Positions 1-5,356 of a stretch of 6,026 nucleotides of DNA are shown piece by piece; the stretch's first letter is position 1, and each line of letters opens with the position of its first letter. The stretch lies in contig CAZWBW010000134.1 in NCBI GenBank assembly GCA_964632355.1, forward strand, positions 1-6,026, read 5' to 3'. The notes under the pieces are model-generated. The model was not told where the DNA came from. It made no database searches and saw only the letters and a program-made list of their open reading frames with translations. Made by a program: the position numbers and the translations under genes. This DNA comes from JALOAP01 sp964632355. Its GTDB lineage: Bacteria; Chloroflexota; Dehalococcoidia; Tepidiformales; Tepidiformaceae.

Positions 1-57
1 CCCTCTGCTGAACTATCCACATCTGCCGTTAGGGGGCGCTACGATGGCGTCCGAAAC

Positions 58-63
58 AGGAGG
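58..63 (+). promoter_or_regulatory. Ribosome binding site of the 59-residue membrane protein
   Basis: A perfect AGGAGG lies five bases before a GTG codon at 69. It is the strongest Shine-Dalgarno sequence in the window and is what decides the GTG start. The ATG at 44 is in another frame and has no such site. Confidence 0.75.
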
Positions 64-68
64 CAGAA

Positions 69-248
69 GTGGTCGGTTTCAGTTGGGGCGCGTTCCTGAT
101 TTGCCTCGGGGGGCTCTGCTTCCTGGTGCTGGGCGGCTTCTGGGGGCTCATCCAGAGCGGCCATCCTGCATTCCTCGTGCCCATCCTGATGGGGCTCTTC
201 TTCTTCTACCTCTGCTGGGAAGCGGTGGTTGGGCCGCCGGAGAAATAA
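69..248 (+). CDS. Small two-helix membrane protein, function unknown
   Basis: This is a 59-residue protein with a GTG start and a TAA stop. Almost the whole chain is hydrophobic. A first membrane segment covers about residues 4-29 and is rich in Gly, Leu, Phe and Cys (C12, C17). A short turn with Q29, S30, H32 and P33 follows, then a second membrane segment at about 36-53 with a run of aromatic residues (FFFY at 44-47). The tail is short and polar and ends in PPEK. The start is well supported by AGGAGG five bases upstream, and an in-frame stop at 30-32 limits how far the frame can extend. I do not recognise the family. The hairpin shape resembles many unnamed small inner-membrane proteins. 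The gene ends 213 bases before the nuclease gene on the same strand, so a shared transcript is possible but not shown. The periodic hydrophobic pattern plus the ribosome site make it likely to be real despite its length. Confidence 0.72.
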   Translation: MVGFSWGAFLICLGGLCFLVLGGFWGLIQSGHPAFLVPILMGLFFFYLCWEAVVGPPEK

Positions 249-253
249 ACGAC

Positions 254-281
254 TGTTGGCCTTTGGCTGTTGGCTGTTGGG
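254..281 (+). repeat. Heptanucleotide tandem repeat, four copies of TGTTGGC-like unit
   Basis: Four head-to-tail 7-base units are visible: TGTTGGC, CTTTGGC, TGTTGGC and TGTTGGG. They begin five bases after the stop codon of the small membrane protein gene. The array is non-coding in the gene model used here. Short heptamer arrays of this kind are often dispersed between genes in some bacterial genomes. Whether this one is dispersed cannot be told from one window. The remaining bases from 282 to 461 show no gene, RNA or convincing hairpin. Confidence 0.7.
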
Positions 282-461
282 TTGCGCCGGTCATCGTCGG
301 AGCGTCGGCACGAAGTCCCCGGCTGGCGGTCGAATTCGTACGAGGGGCGCTCCGTGGCCGCGCGGCACTGATGGAGGACCCGAGCGACCGCAGATGCGCC
401 CGGACTACCCTCCTGAGTCCTGCGCTCTGAGCCTGCCCTGCCCGTAGCGTCCGCTCGCGCG

Positions 462-989
462 ATGATGGTCGAGATGCGTCGATTCGTCGTGCTCCCGCTT
501 CTTGCCGTTTCGCTGGTTTTCGGCGCCGGGTGCGAGCTCCTGGAGGAGCCCGACCCGCTGGCGCCGGGCGAACTGCCCGAGTGCACGTGGGCCCGGGTCG
601 TGAAGATCACCGACGGCGACACCATCCGCGTGCGGTTCGATGGCCGCGAAGAACGCGTTCGCTACATCGGCATCGATACGCCGGAAGTGCGCGGTTCGCC
701 CGGTGGCCCCGAGCCGTTCGGCGACGAGGCCACGAAGGCGAACGCGCGGATGGTCGAAGACGAGCGGGTGTGTCTCGAGCGCGACGTCAGCGATCGTGAC
801 CGGTATGGGCGGCTCCTGCGCTATGTCTGGCTTCGCGACGGCACGCTCGTGAACGAGGAGCTGCTGCGGATGGGCCTGGCGCAGGTTTCGACGTACCCGC
901 CCGATGTGAAGTACGTCGAGAGCCGCTTCCTGCCCGCGCAGGAGGAGGCACAGGCCGCGGGACTCGGCATCTGGGGCGACGCTGATTAG
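462..989 (+). CDS. Exported staphylococcal-nuclease-type (SNase) nuclease, probable lipoprotein
   Basis: This is a 175-residue thermonuclease-family protein, a calcium-dependent enzyme that cuts DNA and RNA phosphodiester bonds. An N-terminal export signal (basic MRR at 5-7, hydrophobic 8-22) ends in GAGC with Cys24. That makes lipid anchoring likely, although Gly at -3 is a weak lipobox residue. An acidic, proline-rich linker (25-40) leads into the SNase fold (about 43-173). All the catalytic residues known from the Staphylococcus aureus enzyme have counterparts: D53 in DGDT, R67, D72 and E75 in the IDTPE segment, and R117 in DRYGR. The C-terminal GLGIWGD is also typical. Three possible ATG starts (462, 465, 474) lie close together and none has a strong ribosome site. 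The 474 start gives the neatest signal peptide. Probable roles are nutrient scavenging or degradation of external DNA. The stop overlaps the stop of the convergent membrane protein gene. Confidence 0.93.
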   Translation: MMVEMRRFVVLPLLAVSLVFGAGCELLEEPDPLAPGELPECTWARVVKITDGDTIRVRFDGREERVRYIGIDTPEVRGSPGGPEPFGDEATKANARMVEDERVCLERDVSDRDRYGRLLRYVWLRDGTLVNEELLRMGLAQVSTYPPDVKYVESRFLPAQEEAQAAGLGIWGDAD

Positions 990-1405
990 CCCCGGGCGAG
1001 CCGCCAAGAAGCCCGCGTCTGCTGCCAGGCCAACACCGCGATGACCATCGCGTTCAGCGGGTGGAGCGCCCGCAGCGGCCCGAGCGCGCTGTCCGTGGTC
1101 GGGAGCGCCAGGTACGGCTGGATGTGGACCAGCACCAACAGCGCCGCCAGCGATACCCAGAACGCCCTCCCGGGACGGGCGAACGCTGCCGCGCCGATGG
1201 TCACGAATGGCCAGTACCCGAGCGTCCAGCCGAGCCCTTCGTGGGCCGCGCGGAAGTTCCCGTCGTGGAAGAGCATCAGGCCCGCGAAGTACACCTGTGC
1301 GGAGAGCAGGGCGAGGAATACCGTCGCCGCGAACGCAAGCACGACACGCGATACCCGCCGTTCCGAGCGGGCGTGCGCCCTGGTGTCGAACGTCGTCGTA
1401 GCCAT
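986..1405 (-). CDS. Four-helix membrane protein, DUF6220-like
   Basis: This is a 139-residue integral membrane protein. A basic N-terminal tail (residues 1-20) precedes four hydrophobic segments at about 20-46, 58-76, 81-101 and 113-130, and the C-terminus is basic. Conserved-looking histidines are H47, H55 (before the GLGW segment), H94 and H115 in the motif LHPLN. The layout, with a His between helices 1 and 2 and an HPLN-type motif at the start of helix 4, recalls the DUF6220 family. I made that assignment from memory of the pattern and not from a search. The histidines could hold heme or metal, but that is speculation. A GAGGAG site (1413-1418) lies seven bases upstream inside the end of the cupredoxin gene, and only one base separates the two genes. 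They are therefore almost certainly translated from one mRNA. The gene ends by overlapping the nuclease gene tail to tail. Confidence 0.85.
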   Translation of the reverse strand: MATTTFDTRAHARSERRVSRVVLAFAATVFLALLSAQVYFAGLMLFHDGNFRAAHEGLGWTLGYWPFVTIGAAAFARPGRAFWVSLAALLVLVHIQPYLALPTTDSALGPLRALHPLNAMVIAVLAWQQTRASWRLARG

Positions 1406-1406
1406 G

Positions 1407-1745
1407 TCAGTTCTCCTCTACGATGACCCGGCCAGTCATGTTGCTGTGCAACGTGCAGCGGTAGTCGAAGGTGCCGGGTGTGGTGAAGGTGTGCTCGAAG
1501 CTGCCGCTGCTCTGGACTTCTGAGGCGAAGTCGTCGCCGACGACGTCGTGCTGTTTGCTGCCGTCGTTCCAGTCCCAGGTGATGGTGGTCCCGGGCGCGA
1601 CCTGGATGACGCGTGGTTTGAAGCGGTTGTCTTCGAGCGTTACGCGGGTCACACCGTGCGTGGGTTCGACGCTATCGAGGGACGGTGGCCCGCAAGCGAT
1701 GGCGGCGGGTATGAGCACGGCCGCCAGGAGTGCGGTTCGTCGCAT
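1407..1745 (-). CDS. Exported cupredoxin (plastocyanin-like type 1 copper protein), probable lipoprotein
   Basis: This is a 112-residue small blue-copper protein, which would shuttle electrons or hold copper outside the cytoplasmic membrane. The signal peptide is MRR followed by a hydrophobic stretch (5-16) ending in AIAC with Cys18, a variant lipobox that suggests lipid anchoring. The mature domain begins near residue 33 with the cupredoxin pattern RFKPRVIQVAPGTTITW. The four copper ligands are visible: H66, C97, H100 and M103, the last three in YRCTLHSNMTG, with spacing as in amicyanin-type proteins. An upstream in-frame ATG at 1838 would add 31 residues with no signal character. I chose the ATG at 1745 because it gives a normal signal peptide and has an AGGG stretch nearby. 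It is the first gene of a two-gene unit with the membrane protein downstream, which may be its partner or anchor. The family is sure, the physiological partner unknown. Confidence 0.92.
   Translation of the reverse strand: MRRTALLAAVLIPAAIACGPPSLDSVEPTHGVTRVTLEDNRFKPRVIQVAPGTTITWDWNDGSKQHDVVGDDFASEVQSSGSFEHTFTTPGTFDYRCTLHSNMTGRVIVEEN
1413..1418 (-). promoter_or_regulatory. Ribosome binding site of the four-helix membrane protein
   Basis: On the minus strand GAGGAG lies within the last codons of the cupredoxin gene, seven bases before the ATG at 1405. It supports coupled translation of the two genes, whose stop and start are arranged as TGA-C-ATG. Confidence 0.7.
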
Positions 1746-1822
1746 GGGGAAGCCCTGTGTGGTGGAGTGTGCGAGTGCGCCTCGCACGACCACCGTCGGG
1801 CTAAACCGGGGTGGAGTCGCAT

Positions 1823-1844
1823 CCCCCAAAGGGATCATTGGGGG
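1823..1844. promoter_or_regulatory. Inverted repeat upstream of the cupredoxin gene
   Basis: CCCCCAA and TTGGGGG form a perfect 7-bp inverted repeat around an 8-base centre, in the 149-bp gap between the regulator gene and the cupredoxin gene. It has no run of T after it on either strand, so it is a poor intrinsic terminator. It could be an operator for a dimeric regulator or a hairpin in the cupredoxin leader. The function is not known. Confidence 0.4.
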
Positions 1845-1894
1845 CGTATGCTGCGTGCGAAGCGGTCAGCGGCCGGCGCCGAGTGTGAGGCGGG

Positions 1895-2599
1895 TCACAG
1901 CACGCCGGCGTCTTTGGCCCGGGCGAGGGCTTCCACGCGGTTCTTCGCGCCGAGCTTGCGGTAGATGTTGTTCACGTGTGTCTTCACCGTACCCACGGCA
2001 ATGACGAGCTCGGCCGCAATCTCTTTGTTCGAACGGCCCTGCGCGAGCCGAATCAGCACCTCCCGCTCACGTTCGCTGAGCGGTTCGGCGAGTTCGATCG
2101 GCGGCTGTTCGTTCGCAGTCCCGGGCGTGGCGCCATCGGTCGCGTAGTCGGGTTTCCAGAGGTAATACGCCGGGCCTTCGTCCCGCTCCTCGACGCGGAT
2201 CTGGCCGTCGGCGGCTAGCCGCTCGAGCGTCGCCTTCGCTTCGTCGACGGTGAGCGTGCTGCGAAGCGCCACGTCGACCGGGGAGAGGGGTGCGCCCGGC
2301 CGAAGCAGTTCGAGGACGATGCGCTCGGCGCCGGGTTCGCCGCTCTGCCGTCCAGTCGAACGAAAGAGCAGCCAGAGCAGCACGGCCGGCGCCACGAACC
2401 CGACGAACACCGCGATCCAGCTGTAGATCGGGTCGGCACCCTGGTCTGGCAGTGCGAACACCGCGACGCCGAGGATGGTCAGCGCCCAGAACATGACGAA
2501 GGTCGCCATGACGAGCTTGACCACGAGGTCGACCAGCGGGTGAGATCGGCCGGTCTCACCGGCGAGCGCCGTCCATGCCTGCCACAGCCATGCTCGCAT
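1895..2599 (-). CDS. Membrane-anchored LuxR-family transcriptional regulator
   Basis: This is a 234-residue protein from ATG 2599. Two membrane helices lie at about residues 25-50 and 59-80. A region at about 91-148 has the helix pattern and the final aromatic strand of a winged-helix domain (AERIVLELL onward, ending AYYLW). A linker leads to a C-terminal LuxR-type helix-turn-helix (about 172-230) with the family pattern LSEREREVL, RSNKEIAAEL and GTVKTHVNNIYRKLG. There is no receiver, PAS or autoinducer domain, so this is not a standard response regulator. The protein presumably binds DNA while held at the membrane or after release. A longer reading from 2641 begins inside the gyrB terminator hairpin and adds only a His/Arg-rich tail, so I prefer 2599. 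Neither start has a clear ribosome site. It precedes the cupredoxin gene in the same direction and could regulate it, but no target is shown. Confidence 0.87.
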   Translation of the reverse strand: MRAWLWQAWTALAGETGRSHPLVDLVVKLVMATFVMFWALTILGVAVFALPDQGADPIYSWIAVFVGFVAPAVLLWLLFRSTGRQSGEPGAERIVLELLRPGAPLSPVDVALRSTLTVDEAKATLERLAADGQIRVEERDEGPAYYLWKPDYATDGATPGTANEQPPIELAEPLSEREREVLIRLAQGRSNKEIAAELVIAVGTVKTHVNNIYRKLGAKNRVEALARAKDAGVL

Positions 2600-2642
2600 G
2601 CTTCGAAGTGTATTCCGGTGGCGGTGACCGTGCAGGCACAAG

Positions 2643-2674
2643 AACGGGGCGCGCCATGTGCGGCGCGCCCCGTT
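2643..2674 (-). terminator. Stem-loop terminator downstream of gyrB
   Basis: A perfect 13-bp stem (arms 2643-2655 and 2662-2674, core GGGGCGCGCC) closes a 6-base loop. It lies 26 bases after the gyrB stop. On the minus strand it is followed by the weakly U-rich CTTGTG. On the plus strand it is followed by TTTCGTTCG. The strength of the stem makes termination of gyrB transcription very likely, and it may work in both directions. Confidence 0.8.
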
Positions 2675-2700
2675 TCGTTCGTACGGCTGGTTGGGGGACG

Positions 2701-4641
2701 TTAGACGTCCAGGTTCTTCACCTGCTTCGCGTGCTGCTCGATGAAGCGGCGGCGGTAGCTCACTTCGTCGCCCATGAGCTGGTAGAAGAGCGCGTCGGCT
2801 TCGGCAGCGTCGTGGATGGTGACCTGCAGGAGGGTCCGGTGCTCCGGGTTCATGGTTGTCTCCCAGAGCTGTTCGGCGTTCATTTCGCCGAGACCCTTGA
2901 ACCGCTGCACGTTCAGGTTTCGCTTGCCGCGGCTGAACTCCTGGAGTTCTTCGTCGCTGTAGAAGTAGTGAATGTTCTTGCCCTGCTGGACGCGGTAGAG
3001 CGGCGGCTGCGCGATGTACAGGTGGCCGTTCTCGATGAGCGTCGGCATGTTCCGGAAGAAGAACGTGAGCAGCAACGTGCGAATGTGCGCGCCGTCCACG
3101 TCGGCGTCGGTCATGATGATGATCTTGTGGTAGCGAAGCTTCGATTCGTCGAAGGTTTCGCGGATGCCGGTGCCGAGCGCCGAGATAATGAGCCGGATGG
3201 CTTCGTGCCCGAGCATCTTGTCGGGGCGGGCCTTTTCGACGTTCAGGATCTTGCCGAAGAGCGGCAGGATGGCCTGGAACCGCCGGTCGCGGCCCTGCTT
3301 CGCCGAACCACCTGCGCTGTCGCCCTCAACGATGAAGAGCTCGGATTCTTCCGGGTCGCGGCTCGAGCAGTCGGCCAGCTTGCCGGGCAGCGAACCGCTT
3401 TCGAGCGCGCTCTTGCGGTGCACCAGGTCGCGCGCCTTGCGGGCGGCTTCCCGCGCTCGCGACGCTGTGATGCACTTGTCGATGATGCGGCGGCCATCGG
3501 CCGGGTTCTCGTCGAGGTGCGTCGAAAGCGCGTCCGAGAGCACGCTCTGGACCTGTGCGGCGACCTCGGGGTTGCCGAGGCGCGTCTTCGTCTGGCCTTC
3601 GAACTGCGGCTCGGGCAGCTTCACCGAGATGACCGCGACGAGGCCCTCGCGAACGTCGTCGCCCGTGAGGTTCGGGTCGCTGTCCTTGAGGATCTTTTGC
3701 TTGCGCGCGTAGTCGTTCAGTACACGCGTGAGCGCCGTGCGGAAACCGGTCAGGTGGCTACCACCATCGACCGTGTTGATGCCGTTCGCGAAGGTGTAGA
3801 CCGACTCGGCGAAGCCATCGTTGTACTGGATGGCGATCTCGATGAGGTTCCCGTCGACTTCGCGCTCGACGTAAATCGGGTCGGGGTTCAGGGCTTCGCG
3901 CTCGTGGTTGATGTGGCGAACGAAGCTCTTGATGCCGCCTTCGAAGTAGTAGTTGACCTCGCGCCCGTCGCGCTCATCGAACAGGTGGAACCAGACGCCC
4001 TTCGTCAGGTAGGCGTACTGGCGCAGCCGTTCAGCTTCGATGCTGAAGTCGAAATCGACGCTTTCGAAGATCGTTGGGTCGGGGAGGAAGCGGACGGTGG
4101 TACCGGGCGTGCGGCCGTTTTCGATGGGGTGCGGGGTGAGTTCGGTGAGCGGTTGGCCGCGGCTGTACTGCTGGATGTAGACCTTGCCGCGGTGCTTTTC
4201 GCCCTGTGCTGCCGGGTCGGGCACAACTTCGACCCACATCTCGGTCGAAAGGGCGTTCACCACACTCGCACCGACGCCGTGGAGACCGCCGGAGACCTTG
4301 TATCCGCCGCCGCCGAACTTACCGCCGGCGTGCAGCACGGTCATAACTGTTTCGACGGCTGTTTTGCCGGTCTGGCGCTGGATATCGACGGGGATACCGC
4401 GGCCGTTGTCGCGAACCTCGCACCAGCCGTCCCTGCGGATGATGACTTCGATCCGGTCGCAGAAACCCGCCATCGCCTCGTCGACGGCGTTGTCGACGAG
4501 CTCCTTGATAAGGTGGTGGAGACCGGCCTTGTCGGTAGTTCCGATGTACATGCCAGGCCGGCGCCGCACCGCCTCGAGACCTTCGAGAACCTGGATGTTT
4601 TCGGCGGTGTAGGAGCCAGGAGCTGCCTGCTGTGTGGTCAT
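2701..4641 (-). CDS. gyrB: DNA gyrase subunit B
   Basis: This is the 646-residue ATPase subunit of type II topoisomerase. With GyrA it introduces negative supercoils into DNA in the cytoplasm. The GHKL ATPase domain (about 15-230) shows E47 in KELVDNAVDE (the catalytic base), D78 in DNGRGIP and the glycine-rich lid HAGGKFGGGGYKVSGGLHGVG near 104-124. The transducer domain carries QTKTRL with K352. The TOPRIM domain has E439 in EGDSAGG and the metal pair D512/D514 in TDADVDG. The C-terminal part includes QRFKGLGEMN, and the chain ends in NLDV. ILNVEKA marks it as GyrB rather than ParE. The length fits GyrB without the proteobacterial insertion. Two local oddities are an insertion of about nine residues (140-149) and Phe462 where E. 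coli has Lys447. The ATG at 4641 gives a normal N-terminus, but there is no clear ribosome site before it. gyrA, recF and dnaN are not adjacent. Confidence 0.98.
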   Translation of the reverse strand: MTTQQAAPGSYTAENIQVLEGLEAVRRRPGMYIGTTDKAGLHHLIKELVDNAVDEAMAGFCDRIEVIIRRDGWCEVRDNGRGIPVDIQRQTGKTAVETVMTVLHAGGKFGGGGYKVSGGLHGVGASVVNALSTEMWVEVVPDPAAQGEKHRGKVYIQQYSRGQPLTELTPHPIENGRTPGTTVRFLPDPTIFESVDFDFSIEAERLRQYAYLTKGVWFHLFDERDGREVNYYFEGGIKSFVRHINHEREALNPDPIYVEREVDGNLIEIAIQYNDGFAESVYTFANGINTVDGGSHLTGFRTALTRVLNDYARKQKILKDSDPNLTGDDVREGLVAVISVKLPEPQFEGQTKTRLGNPEVAAQVQSVLSDALSTHLDENPADGRRIIDKCITASRAREAARKARDLVHRKSALESGSLPGKLADCSSRDPEESELFIVEGDSAGGSAKQGRDRRFQAILPLFGKILNVEKARPDKMLGHEAIRLIISALGTGIRETFDESKLRYHKIIIMTDADVDGAHIRTLLLTFFFRNMPTLIENGHLYIAQPPLYRVQQGKNIHYFYSDEELQEFSRGKRNLNVQRFKGLGEMNAEQLWETTMNPEHRTLLQVTIHDAAEADALFYQLMGDEVSYRRRFIEQHAKQVKNLDV

Positions 4642-4709
4642 AGGCGGGGTTTTCTAGCCTTTGGAGCGCGCGCCCGAGGAGAATGACAGAAATGCGCGGC
4701 TGCCTTCAC

Positions 4710-4739
4710 AGTTTAGCACGAAAGAGGCTCGAACGCGAA
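4710..4739 (-). promoter_or_regulatory. Possible gyrB promoter
   Basis: On the minus strand TAAACT (4710-4715) resembles a -10 box. TTCGCG (4734-4739) sits 18 bases further upstream as a poor -35 box. They lie about 70 bases before the gyrB start in the 137-bp gap after the lipoprotein gene. The match is weak (4 of 6 and 3 of 6 consensus bases) and in GC-rich DNA could arise by chance. Confidence 0.2.
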
Positions 4740-4778
4740 CGAATAAGCGGGGGCCGAGTCACGCTTTCCCGGGTCCGT

Positions 4779-5234
4779 TCAAGGGCTCCCGAGGGGGCCG
4801 TCATATTCGTCCACGATACGCCACGACTCGCCCTCCCGTTCCGCGTCAAACCCGTAGTCCGCCTCTCCCAGGTCCCGGTAGATCCAGACGCGGAGCAGCC
4901 CCGACGGGAGGTCGAGGACGGTGTAGCAGACTTTGTCCCCACCTCGCGAGTACTGCGGACAGGGGCCAATCACGCGGTGTCCCCTCGCCATGACGTACTC
5001 CTCGATCACCTGGAGGACCGCGGGCTCGGGCAGGACAGGTGTTGAGGTGGCAGTGGCCGCTGCTGTGGTGGGGGGCCCTGTCGTTGCCGCCGAAGGGGGC
5101 GGTGTGTGGGTGGCGCTCGCCTCAGAGGTTGTGCTCGCTGAGGGAGCGGTCTCCTGCTTATCTCCCGCGCCGCAAGAGATAACGAGTAACGCCAGCAGCC
5201 CTGGCAACACTCCCCGAAACGTGCGCCTTACCAC
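4779..5234 (-). CDS. Lipoprotein with Thr/Ser/Pro-rich stalk, function unknown
   Basis: This is a 151-residue exported lipoprotein. The signal peptide has a basic start (RR at 3-4, R7), a hydrophobic core (9-19) and a good lipobox VISC with Cys21. Residues about 27-70 are a low-complexity stretch of Thr, Ser, Ala and Pro that would act as a flexible stalk holding the next part away from the membrane. The compact C-terminal domain (about 71-151) begins with VLQVIEEYVMARGH and has two cysteines, in GPCPQY and KVCYTV, that could form a disulfide. It then runs through aromatic-rich strands (RVWIYRD, SWRIVDEYDG). I do not recognise the domain. The start is GTG at 5234, the first start codon after an in-frame TGA. 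A GTG eight codons later is possible but would remove the basic residues. Its start overlaps the end of the 42-residue gene by seven bases, so its translation is probably coupled to that gene. Confidence 0.82.
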   Translation of the reverse strand: MVRRTFRGVLPGLLALLVISCGAGDKQETAPSASTTSEASATHTPPPSAATTGPPTTAAATATSTPVLPEPAVLQVIEEYVMARGHRVIGPCPQYSRGGDKVCYTVLDLPSGLLRVWIYRDLGEADYGFDAEREGESWRIVDEYDGPLGSP

Positions 5235-5356
5235 CGATGATCATGCGCCGAGGCCGTTGACGGACGCACGGCGGTGAGCGCCAGGACGCCGAGGACAACG
5301 CCGAGGATGACAGGAGACCCGATGCGATACAGAGGACTGTCCATCAATGCCTTCAT
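5228..5356 (-). CDS. 42-residue membrane or secreted mini-protein between two exported-protein genes
   Basis: This is a very small gene read ATG to TAA. The N-terminus MKALMDSPLYRIGSP is followed by a hydrophobic segment at about residues 15-30 (PVILGVVLGVLALTAV). The end is short: RPSTASA then HDHRW. It could be a single membrane helix with a short His-containing tail. It could instead be a signal-like sequence with an Ala-Ser-Ala cleavage site at about 37, which would free only five residues, so a membrane peptide is more plausible. Its ATG shares bases with the TGA of the upstream gene (ATGA), and GGAG lies eight bases before it. Its TAA overlaps the GTG start of the lipoprotein gene by seven bases. 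Such linkage at both ends is strong evidence that it is translated. An alternative is a leader-type reading frame whose translation mainly feeds ribosomes to the lipoprotein gene. I know no homologue. Confidence 0.68.
   Translation of the reverse strand: MKALMDSPLYRIGSPVILGVVLGVLALTAVRPSTASAHDHRW

Noticed and set aside
44..430. A 128-codon frame starting at ATG 44.
   Set aside because: It overlaps the better-supported GTG 69 gene in another frame, has Arg/Gly/Ala/Leu-rich shadow composition, runs through the heptamer repeat and has no ribosome site.
405..1007. A 200-codon minus-strand frame opposite the nuclease gene.
   Set aside because: The plus strand carries a complete SNase domain with all catalytic residues. 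The antisense product has no motif.
1746..1838. N-terminal extension of the cupredoxin to ATG 1838.
   Set aside because: The extra 31 residues have no signal-peptide character and would bury the real signal sequence that begins at ATG 1745.
2600..2641. Start of the LuxR-type regulator at 2641.
   Set aside because: The added residues are His/Arg-rich, and the codon abuts the gyrB terminator hairpin, leaving no leader for translation initiation.
2575..4686. A 703-codon open frame on the plus strand opposite gyrB.
   Set aside because: gyrB on the minus strand is unmistakable. GC-rich genes commonly leave one antisense frame without stops, and this product has biased composition and no recognisable motif or ribosome site.
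4740..4781. Possible terminator after the lipoprotein gene.
   Set aside because: Only a 5-bp AAGCG/CGCTT pairing with a long loop and no T tract is visible, which is too weak to call.
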